Below, piece after piece: positions 1-5,432 of a stretch of 5,955 nucleotides of DNA. Every line of letters begins with the position of its first letter. Position 1 is the first letter of the stretch. The stretch is from Thermoplasmata archaeon (GTDB lineage Archaea > Thermoplasmatota > Thermoplasmata > Lutacidiplasmatales > UBA184): assembly GCA_030042955.1 (NCBI GenBank), contig JASHYQ010000259.1, forward strand, positions 1 through 5,955. The letters run 5' to 3'. The translations under genes were made by a program, and so were the position numbers. Under the pieces are notes generated by a model that searched no databases, was not told the origin of the DNA, and worked only from the letters and a program-made list of their open reading frames with translations.

Positions 1-777
1 CGCCAGACCGCCTACCGAGACGACTTGGACTACAGCCTGAACGGCCTGCTGCACGAGATGGACGCCAGCGGTATCGATGTCGCGCTGGCTCTGCAGATGT
101 TCCTCACTCCCACGGAGGAGGAGGGTCTGATGGAAGGCCGTCGCCACTTCGAAGCGAGCGGTGGACGAATCCTCCCGGTCGCCACCGTCGACCCCACCCG
201 AGGAGAGGCGTCGGTCGCGGCGACGCTCCAAACGCTCGCCCAGGAGGAGCATCTCTTCGGCATCAAGCTCTATCCGGGCTATCTACCGTTCTATCCCCAC
301 GATCGGCGCCTGGACTCCGTCTACGAGCTCGCACACCGACGCCAGCTTCCCGTCCTCCTCCATCAGGGCGATACGCTCCAAGGACGAGGTCTTCTGCGAT
401 TCGCCCGTCCGCTGGAGGTCGACGAGGTCGCAGGTCGGTTTCGGGACGTCCGTTTCGTCCTCTGTCATCTCGGCAACCCGTGGATCGACGAGGCCGCGGA
501 GCTGGTGTACAAGAACCCGAATGTCTATGCTGACATTTCGGGCCTGCTGCCCCCACCCAGCTCACCGTACTTCGACCGTTCGCTCGAGCTGACGCGGCAG
601 AGGGTGGAGGAGGCGATCGTAAGCACCGGAACGCCGGAGCGCTTCCTCTTCGGCTCCGACTGGCCTGTCTCCAGCATTGTCACCAGCGTGGGGCTGGCGG
701 AAGGGCTCGACCTTTCGCAGCGGGACCGAGAAGGGCTCCTAGGACGGACTGCTCAGACGCTCTTGCGCCTGGGCTAG
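1..777 (+). CDS. Amidohydrolase_2-family metal-dependent hydrolase (5' partial)
   Basis: The frame is open to the left edge, so the gene starts outside the window; the TTG at 25 is not a likely start. The 258 visible codons match the C-terminal three quarters of an amidohydrolase_2 (TIM-barrel hydrolase/decarboxylase) protein. Counting from the first window codon, GIKLYPGY holds a Lys at 89 on a barrel strand, LLHQGD holds His121, LCHLGNPW holds His156, and LFGSDWP holds Asp220. These correspond to the metal-ligand and catalytic positions of strands 4-8 in the family. The N-terminal DxHxH-type motif of strand 1 must lie upstream of the window. Family members hydrolyse or decarboxylate small cyclic or aromatic substrates in the cytoplasm; the substrate cannot be read here. 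Third codon positions are strongly GC-biased, as in a well-expressed native gene. The stop is TAG at 775. The next gene converges on it. The family call is secure; the substrate is unknown. Confidence 0.93.
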   Translation, partial: RQTAYRDDLDYSLNGLLHEMDASGIDVALALQMFLTPTEEEGLMEGRRHFEASGGRILPVATVDPTRGEASVAATLQTLAQEEHLFGIKLYPGYLPFYPHDRRLDSVYELAHRRQLPVLLHQGDTLQGRGLLRFARPLEVDEVAGRFRDVRFVLCHLGNPWIDEAAELVYKNPNVYADISGLLPPPSSPYFDRSLELTRQRVEEAIVSTGTPERFLFGSDWPVSSIVTSVGLAEGLDLSQRDREGLLGRTAQTLLRLG

Positions 778-802
778 CGTTCCGGGGTGGCCCGAGGGTG
801 GC

Positions 803-871
803 GGGGCGACCGGCACTGATCCAACGGTCAAAGTTGGTGGGTCGGAGGACCGTGGGACGTGGCGTCGCCCC
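803..871. repeat. Nested inverted repeats between convergent genes, possible bidirectional terminator
   Basis: GGGGCGAC at 803-810 is a perfect inverted copy of GTCGCCCC at 864-871. Between them, CCAAC (821-825) and GTTGG (833-837) form a short inner hairpin. The structure fills the 105-bp gap between two genes that end facing each other, where transcript 3' ends are expected. No clear T run follows on either strand, so a termination role is inferred from position and symmetry only. Confidence 0.35.
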
Positions 872-882
872 TCGCCGTTCCC

Positions 883-1323
883 CTAGCTCAGTGTGAGGGT
901 TAGTGGTCCGGAATAGGAGTGGTTGGGCATCGCCACGACCGCGGTGAGGTTGTCGGTCAGTCCGGGGTCAATAACCGGTAGAGTTGCGTTCACGAGGGTG
1001 AACCCGCTCGGGGAGACGGAGACCGAAGTGAAGTTCAGCTGTAGACAGCCAATCAGACAGTTCGTGTCCTCCAACACGAACGCTATGCGGGTGCCAGGAT
1101 GGGAGACGAATCCTGCAGCGGACGAAAGGGTCGTCCCGTTCGACACCCAGCTCACGGACGTGATGTGGGTAACCGCCGGAGCCAGCGGCTCACCGGGCTG
1201 GTCGAGGTAGACCAGGGCCAGATCAAGGACAACGACTGCGGCAAGAACTCCGACGAGGACTTCGGCGCGCGGCAAGCGCAGTCGAAAATGGGTCGGGTGC
1301 CCGTGCGACACAATAGCATACAT
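883..1323 (-). CDS. Small single-pass membrane-anchored surface protein, hypothetical
   Basis: I do not recognise a family. The 146-residue product has a short basic and His-containing N-terminus (residues 1-20), one hydrophobic segment at about 21-40, and a C-terminal region of about 105 residues with alternating beta-strand character (Val, Thr, Ser, Leu). The outer part contains five N-x-S/T sequons (N62, N97, N112, N125, N134) and a close Cys pair, C89 and C93, in CLIGC. This is the architecture of an archaeal type II-anchored, probably glycosylated, cell-surface protein. The start is ATG at 1323; a weak A/T-rich element around 1351-1358 could be a TATA box, giving a very short leader. It converges with the amidohydrolase and lies downstream of, and on the same strand as, the helical protein gene (133-bp gap), so it is probably transcribed separately. 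The hydrophobic segment lacks the SP-containing pilin motif. Function unknown. Confidence 0.75.
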   Translation of the reverse strand: MYAIVSHGHPTHFRLRLPRAEVLVGVLAAVVVLDLALVYLDQPGEPLAPAVTHITSVSWVSNGTTLSSAAGFVSHPGTRIAFVLEDTNCLIGCLQLNFTSVSVSPSGFTLVNATLPVIDPGLTDNLTAVVAMPNHSYSGPLTLTLS

Positions 1324-1456
1324 ACAGTTCGATAGCTTTCAATGTTTCCTTACTATCCCATGCTGTTCCTCTGGCAGCTGGGCGTAGTCGGGCCCAGCGT
1401 TTGACTAGGGCGCCAATTCGGGGCGTGAGCTATCGCACCAGGAGCGATGGGTGGGG

Positions 1457-1882
1457 TCAGACGCCAGTCCGCTCGACGGGGAACTTGGGAGCGAGCTGCT
1501 GCTTGAGGTCCCTTATCTCGGCTTCGATTGCCAGGATGGCCTGTTCAGCCACCTCCCGGACCTCGTCATGGTCTCCACGATCCTTAGCCCGCTCCAAAGC
1601 CTCGTAAAGCAGCACGCGGTGGTCCTCCAGGGCACGCAGCTTCGTCTCACAGGTAGCGTAACCTCGCGATCGGATCTTGAGATATCGGGGATTGGGCCGG
1701 ACGGTGCCAATCTCTTCCAGGTCAAGACCTATGACGAGCTGCACGACTTGCTCAAGGGCGTCGCGAAAGGCCGGGACGTTGTTGCCTTCAGACGCCTCCG
1801 CCGCTTCGCGGACATGGATAGCGATCTGGGCTAGGAGGTTACGTCGTGACCCAGTGTCCGAGTCAAGGGGACGGCTGAACAC
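1457..1882 (-). CDS. Hypothetical helical/coiled-coil protein
   Basis: I do not recognise a family. The product is 141 residues from a GTG start at 1882, soluble, charged and almost wholly alpha-helical in character. Likely helices lie at about 14-30, 36-52, 76-101 and 103-131; the last two, separated by a short DRGDH turn, have heptad-like hydrophobic spacing and could form an antiparallel hairpin. A single Cys is at residue 78. There is no signal peptide, membrane segment or recognisable catalytic motif, so it is probably cytoplasmic, perhaps a structural or partner-binding protein. The reading frame is uninterrupted, its third codon positions are GC-rich, and its residue composition is natural, unlike the overlapping opposite-strand frames. 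No Shine-Dalgarno precedes the GTG, so leaderless translation or a different start is possible. An inverted repeat at 1915-1963 lies just upstream and could be an operator. Confidence 0.7.
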   Translation of the reverse strand: MFSRPLDSDTGSRRNLLAQIAIHVREAAEASEGNNVPAFRDALEQVVQLVIGLDLEEIGTVRPNPRYLKIRSRGYATCETKLRALEDHRVLLYEALERAKDRGDHDEVREVAEQAILAIEAEIRDLKQQLAPKFPVERTGV

Positions 1883-1914
1883 GGCCCGAGCGACGCAGCG
1901 TCCAGGAGTAGATC

Positions 1915-1963
1915 CTTGACAACTGCTGGGCTAGACTCGCCCCCTGCCGGCGGATTTGTCAAG
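1915..1963. repeat. Spaced inverted repeat CTTGACAA / TTGTCAAG
   Basis: CTTGACAA at 1915-1922 is an exact inverted copy of TTGTCAAG at 1956-1963, with 33 bases between. The repeat lies 33 to 81 bases upstream of the GTG start of the minus-strand helical-protein gene. That position would suit two half-sites for a dimeric regulator. Only one pair is seen in the window, so the role is inferred. Confidence 0.35.
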
Positions 1964-2412
1964 CGGCGTGCCACTCGACGCCGTGGGAATCAAGCGCCGA
2001 AGAACGCCGCCTCCGTAAGCTAGACGCAGGACCAGAACGACCTGAGAGCCCGCACGCCCCGAGAATGCCACCGCAGCTTGCATCGGGAGTTGAGGTTGAC
2101 GAGCTGAGAGCGAGACCGTCTTCGAGATGGGGCGTAGATCCCAGGTTGCAGCCGACGCTCTCGCGAGGGAAGCAGCGGCAGAATGACCCAAGGAGACCTG
2201 AGGGCCCACGCCTATCGGGCGACATTCCTACTCGGGTGACCCCAGACGGTCAGACTCTCTTTCGCCTTGTGCGTAAGGAAGGACGCGCTCGTCTAGCTCC
2301 CAGCCGAAGCATAGGGTCACGTACAACGCAGCCGAGCGCGGCGGCCCGAGAACTGCCGACCTCCACTCCCGGCACATCTCCCCGAGCAAGCGAGTCCTCG
2401 TGGTAGCGGGAA

Positions 2413-2439
2413 GTCAGGGCATCGAGAATCGGCCCTGAC
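2413..2439. repeat. Strong hairpin in the gene-poor region
   Basis: GTCAGGGC (2413-2420) and GCCCTGAC (2432-2439) are perfect 8-base inverted arms around an 11-base interior. Within that interior CGA and TCG can pair around a GAA triloop, lengthening the stem to 11 bp with a 2-base bulge. It is the clearest RNA-like structure in the 1-kb region without genes. No T run follows, so it is not an obvious intrinsic terminator. Confidence 0.45.
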
Positions 2440-2626
2440 ATGGGTCTCGTTTACGTGACCACTAGTGGCTGGACACACCGGCGATGAGGGTTGAACGATC
2501 GCGAAGTCGCCCCACTGTTAGCTCGGGTGCACGGACTTGTAGCTTCTGATGTCCAAGAGCACTGGGATTCGCAACCGGGTAGAAGCCCGAGCCCTCAGCA
2601 CAGCATGCCTCACCCCCAGCATGGCC

Positions 2627-2644
2627 GGTCGGTTCAACCCGACC
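2627..2644. repeat. Short perfect hairpin, GGTCGG / CCGACC
   Basis: Six-base perfect arms (2627-2632 and 2639-2644) enclose the 6-base loop TTCAAC. It resembles a tRNA T-arm, but the loop is one base short and no cloverleaf surrounds it. Role unknown. Confidence 0.3.
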
Positions 2645-2908
2645 AGAGAGTCTGGACGAGCCAACTGCCCCATCTGAGGTTGCAGCGCGGGGCCTCGAAG
2701 AGTCCGGACCCATGCAGATTTTCCGAAGGGCCCAGGTGCTTGAGACCCGGTCCTTCATATCTCCTCGAAGGTCAACGGAAACGTGGTCTCTCAAGTCGTT
2801 CTCAGCGAGATTCGGTGCCAGATTCGTACTCCGGTCGCGGGATCCGCCGCTGAAGACTCATCCGGTTTGTCTTCCGAAGTCATTTCGAAGTCAGGGTACG
2901 GTGGGGAA

Positions 2909-3388
2909 TTGACGGGCTCCTCGGGACGTGTCGGTCGAAAGGGACGCTCTCCTCTGCTTGCGCTTGGCGCCGTGGTAATCGTAGTGGTCGTCGTAGGAGC
3001 GGCGTTTGTGCTTACCAACGGGTTTAACCCTAAGAGAGGAAACTCAGCGGAGAGCTTGATTCCCGCTCTGTCATACTATTCGTTGCCCGGCGAACAGTAC
3101 AACTCGATTACGTTCATTATCAGTACCAGCTGCGTCGTGAACGGGACCTTCACCAACACGCTCGGAATCGTCGTCTATGTTCTGACCCCGCCGGAACTCG
3201 CAGCGCTCAACCATAATGGCGTAGTGGGGCAGTACGCTTGGAGTTCGGGGAGGATCGCGAATCTTTCGGTCTACCGTCTGGACGTGACGATTCTACCCGG
3301 CCAGTGGGCTCTCGTGTTCTACAATCCGAATCTAATCAATACCACGGTAGTAGGTTTCTACACCGCAGTCACGCTCGATCCTGTCTAA
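2909..3388 (+). CDS. Small membrane-anchored surface protein with pilin-signal-like N-terminus, hypothetical
   Basis: I do not recognise a family. From TTG at 2909 the product has 159 residues: a basic N-terminus containing GRVGRKGR, a very hydrophobic Val-rich segment at about 15-35, then about 120 residues of beta-strand-rich outer domain with one Cys (C75) and sequons at N78, N118 and N144. KG followed by xSP and a hydrophobic helix resembles the archaeal class III (prepilin) signal, although the +1 residue would be Arg, which is unusual. TTG is preferred because GGTGGGG lies just before it and it leaves a short N-region. The frame is open further upstream: GTG at 2783 would add 42 polar residues and sits about 26 bases after a TATA-like CTTCATAT, so a leaderless longer form is a real alternative. 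It ends with TAA and converges with the PstS-like gene. Likely a surface or pilin-like protein; function unknown. Confidence 0.78.
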   Translation: MTGSSGRVGRKGRSPLLALGAVVIVVVVVGAAFVLTNGFNPKRGNSAESLIPALSYYSLPGEQYNSITFIISTSCVVNGTFTNTLGIVVYVLTPPELAALNHNGVVGQYAWSSGRIANLSVYRLDVTILPGQWALVFYNPNLINTTVVGFYTAVTLDPV

Positions 3389-3441
3389 GGCCCCCGCCCT
3401 TTCAGAGTTGGACCTACCTTGTGGGTCTAGTGCCATCACCG

Positions 3442-3459
3442 ACCTCTCGTTCGAGAGGT
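3442..3459. terminator. 18-nt palindrome downstream of the plus-strand surface-protein gene
   Basis: ACCTCTCG and CGAGAGGT form exact 8-base arms around a central TT, starting 54 bases after the TAA of the 2909-3388 gene. As RNA it would fold as a short stable hairpin, so it may mark that gene's 3' end. There is no following T run, and a protein-binding palindrome is an equal possibility. Confidence 0.35.
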
Positions 3460-3511
3460 GGTCGGCGGCCCAGGTTCTGTCCAGGAAGCAATGCTGCTCC
3501 CTGTCCTCATC

Positions 3512-3547
3512 AAAAAGACTGAACCCCCGGGGGGTCTCCCCCGGGGG
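3512..3547 (-). terminator. GC hairpin plus T run terminating the PstS-like gene
   Basis: Two copies of CCCCCGGGGG (3524-3533 and 3538-3547) are separated by GTCT, giving a 10-bp all-GC stem with a 4-base loop. Read on the minus strand it begins about 39 bases after the TAA of the PstS-like gene and is followed by TTCAGTC and then TTTTT (3512-3516), as in a U-tract terminator. On the plus strand no T run follows directly, so it is oriented for the minus-strand gene. Confidence 0.65.
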
Positions 3548-3585
3548 AAGGAAGGGGTTTGCCTACTCCTATCAGATTTACCCGA

Positions 3586-5184
3586 TTAGATCGAGTAGAT
3601 GCTGACCTCGCCGGTCGCCGTCGCCAAGTTCTGGTTCACGTCCGGCGCCAGGAGGAAGGTGAAGAAGTCCGACACCTCACCCGCTGGCGGCTGGAGCGTA
3701 ACGAACTCGAACGGGCGCCAGCCAGCATACTGGTTCACCGTGGCACTGTCCAGAATTCCCGCCGCGATAGTCCCGGTCGCACCGGTCGAGGGGACGACAG
3801 CGCCGTACGCAAGCCCCGAGCTGGTAGCCGGGGAGCCGAGGCCGTTGCCGACCGACTGCCCGACCGCTAGGAACGGAACGATACCGGCGGTCCCAACCCC
3901 ACTGTAGGTCCGGGCGAGTCCATCCGACGCGTAGCCGATCGCGTTCTCGCTTCCAGCGACAAGTGCCAAGACTCCGGGGTTGCCGTTGCCCTGATCCTTC
4001 GACGCGAGGAGAATGTTACAGTCTGACAGCAGGTTGTTCGACCCGCAGCCGCTGTAACCCAGCCCGCCATAGCTCGACGAAATGGCGCTGTTGCTCGTGT
4101 ATCCGAGGAGCTTGGCCTCGAAGGTCTGAGTGGTTCCACTCGCGTCGGAGCGCTCAATCGGGACGATTGCAGCGGTGGCAGGGTAGCTGCCCGACCCACC
4201 CGCGCATACCGTGAACCCGCAGAAGGTGGTGTCCGTTACGGTGCAGGTGTACACGCTCGAGGGCCCAGCGGCGATCGCTCCACCCGTCGTGCAGAGCAGA
4301 TCAGACGCGCCAGACGCGGCGCCAACCGGCGCCGCGGCCGCCGTGTCGCTAGTACCACCGGTACCAACAGCCTCCAGGGCCGCCTCGGTCACGTTGACGT
4401 CGAGGCAGGTCCCAGTCCCGCTCGTTCCACAGACAGCGTTGTTCGTAAGGCCCGTCGGGGTCGGGAACTCAATCGTTGCACCGCCGGCCGCCGCTGGGAT
4501 CTGCTCCCAAAGCAGCGGGGCGTTGTAGGTGCTGGTCGGACTGAAGACGTCCGCCGTATAGTCCGTGATGGTCGTGTACTTCACGTTGTTCACTGTGGTC
4601 AGCGGGGTGGTGCCCGTCTGGATGAACGGCTGATTGCCGCTCGTGCTGGCCGACTCATAGATCTCGTTGAGCGTGTCGAAGTTGATGCTCAGGAGACCGT
4701 GCGGGTTCGCACCGTTGATGACCACGTCGACCGCGTCGTAGGCGATGGTCGTAATGGTGATGCCGGGGGTCGACGGACAGTTGTCGCTAGCCTGCAGTCC
4801 CGAGACTGTCTCGGGGGTCGAAGCCGCCCCGACGTCCACGTGACCCTCACAAACCGACAACATGCCTGCGCCCGTCCCACCCTGGTCGTCCTGAATCTGT
4901 ACATCCGAGTGGTTCTGCTCGTACCACGTTGCGGCTAGCGAGCTAAACGGATAGACCGACGTGCTGCCACCGATGGTGAACGTGGCCTGGACCTGCTGGT
5001 TGCCGATCCCGCCCGTGATGTTGCCCTGCCAGGCAACCAACCAAAGGTAGAGTGCCGCAGCGGCCGCAACGGCGATCAGGATCAGGATCAGCGTCGCCAC
5101 GACCGGCGACACCGCCTTCTGACCGCTCATGCGGCGGCGGAACCTCTGGGTTCGTTCTCTCAAGGTCGCTCTCTTGTCGCTCAT
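3586..5184 (-). CDS. PstS-like phosphate-binding protein with class III (type IV pilin) signal anchor
   Basis: The product is 532 residues. Residues 1-23 are basic; AVSPVV at 24-29 begins an archaeal type IV pilin N-terminal motif with a hydrophobic helix to about 50, so a PibD/FlaK-type prepilin peptidase should cut near A24. From about 66 it is a PBP_like_2/PstS-type periplasmic-binding domain: GGSTSVYPF (72-80), DQGGTGAG ending at 107, VDVGAAS (116-122), ERSDASGT (344-351) and GYAS (418-420) match the phosphate-coordinating loops of PstS. Role: capture of phosphate or a similar oxyanion outside the membrane for an ABC transporter. It is longer than usual PstS (mature about 300-350 residues), owing to Gly/Thr/Ala/Cys-rich insertions at about 180-340. 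Ten Cys occur as five close pairs. The start at 5184 is chosen for the upstream GGAGG; ATG at 5130, just before GQKAVSPVV, is an alternative. No PstCAB/PhoU genes are in the window. Divergent to a secretion ATPase. Confidence 0.95.
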   Translation of the reverse strand: MSDKRATLRERTQRFRRRMSGQKAVSPVVATLILILIAVAAAAALYLWLVAWQGNITGGIGNQQVQATFTIGGSTSVYPFSSLAATWYEQNHSDVQIQDDQGGTGAGMLSVCEGHVDVGAASTPETVSGLQASDNCPSTPGITITTIAYDAVDVVINGANPHGLLSINFDTLNEIYESASTSGNQPFIQTGTTPLTTVNNVKYTTITDYTADVFSPTSTYNAPLLWEQIPAAAGGATIEFPTPTGLTNNAVCGTSGTGTCLDVNVTEAALEAVGTGGTSDTAAAAPVGAASGASDLLCTTGGAIAAGPSSVYTCTVTDTTFCGFTVCAGGSGSYPATAAIVPIERSDASGTTQTFEAKLLGYTSNSAISSSYGGLGYSGCGSNNLLSDCNILLASKDQGNGNPGVLALVAGSENAIGYASDGLARTYSGVGTAGIVPFLAVGQSVGNGLGSPATSSGLAYGAVVPSTGATGTIAAGILDSATVNQYAGWRPFEFVTLQPPAGEVSDFFTFLLAPDVNQNLATATGEVSIYSI

Positions 5185-5198
5185 GCCCCCTTTCGTTT

Positions 5199-5203
5199 CC
5201 TCC
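5199..5203 (-). promoter_or_regulatory. Shine-Dalgarno GGAGG for the PstS-like gene
   Basis: On the minus strand, AAAGGAGGAAA precedes the ATG at 5184 with 14 bases between GGAGG and the start. The spacing is longer than ideal, but it is the best match to an anti-16S sequence near either candidate start, and it favours 5184 over the internal ATG at 5130, which has only a weak AGAGG. Confidence 0.5.
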
Positions 5204-5252
5204 TTTCTTGGGCGTGGACGAGACCTCAGACTGGCTGAAGTCGTTCCACGAC

Positions 5253-5280
5253 CCTCGCAGGGGCTGCGAGGTTGATATGG
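5253..5280 (-). promoter_or_regulatory. Candidate promoter with operator-like palindrome for the PstS-like gene
   Basis: CCTCGCAG (5253-5260) and CTGCGAGG (5264-5271) are perfect 8-base arms around GGG. Directly next to it, the minus strand reads CCATATCAAC (5271-5280), the most TATA-like element upstream of the gene. If that is the TATA box, transcription would start about 25 bases on, near 5250, and the palindrome would cover the space between TATA and start site, where a repressor would block the promoter. This arrangement is inferred; the palindrome itself is plain. Confidence 0.4.
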
Positions 5281-5403
5281 CGGGCCGAACGAGATGCCGT
5301 AGCCCGGAGAACGCGTCTGTGCGCGACGGTAGCTCAACCGCAACGACCGGTCAAACAGGAGGTCTACGGAATCTACCGCAGGCAAGCGGAACGAAGAAAG
5401 CCG

Positions 5404-5408
5404 TTTAA
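5404..5408 (+). promoter_or_regulatory. Possible TATA box for the secretion ATPase gene
   Basis: TTTAA lies 25-29 bases before the ATG at 5433 in otherwise GC-rich DNA, preceded by the purine-rich AACGAAGAAAG, which could act as a BRE. The distance would give a leaderless or near-leaderless mRNA, which fits the lack of a well-placed Shine-Dalgarno before this ATG. Confidence 0.35.
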
Positions 5409-5432
5409 CTCCCGGAGCGGGCGGGTAGTACG

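Larger units (their letters stand above)
1883..2908. other. About 1 kb without a convincing gene
   Basis: Several frames of 60-120 codons exist here on both strands, but their products are Arg/Ser/Pro-rich, lack recognisable domains, overlap each other and show no consistent third-position GC bias, as expected from chance open frames in GC-rich DNA. I could not find a tRNA, 5S rRNA, SRP RNA or RNase P RNA core in it. What it does hold are perfect inverted repeats at 1915-1963, 2413-2439 and 2627-2644, and a possible promoter near 2752-2760 for the plus-strand gene that follows. It may be a regulatory or non-coding RNA region, or the decayed remains of a gene or mobile element. Confidence 0.5.

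Noticed and set aside
884..891. TAGCTCAG, resembling the start of a tRNA D-arm
   Set aside because: No matching acceptor stem, anticodon arm or T-arm surrounds it, and the bases are explained as the 3' end and stop codon of the minus-strand gene.
1931..2225. Two overlapping minus-strand open frames of about 90 codons
   Set aside because: They overlap each other in different frames, have low-complexity Ser/Arg/Gly composition and lack ribosome-binding or promoter signals; neither resembles a known family.
2065..2406. Plus-strand open frame of 113 codons
   Set aside because: The product is Arg/Ser/Pro-rich, has no recognisable domain, overlaps opposite-strand frames of similar length, and shows only mixed third-position GC.
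2627..2644. T-arm-like hairpin with GGTTCAACC
   Set aside because: The loop has six rather than seven bases and no cloverleaf can be built around it on either strand.
2462..2853. Opposing open frames of 110 and 120 codons
   Set aside because: They overlap on opposite strands, neither shows domain or membrane features, and the plus-strand one begins at a TTG without a Shine-Dalgarno. Chance open frames are the simpler explanation.
3599..4528. Plus-strand open frames antisense to the PstS-like gene
   Set aside because: The opposite strand has an unambiguous PstS-like protein with conserved motifs; these are shadows caused by its GC-rich codons.
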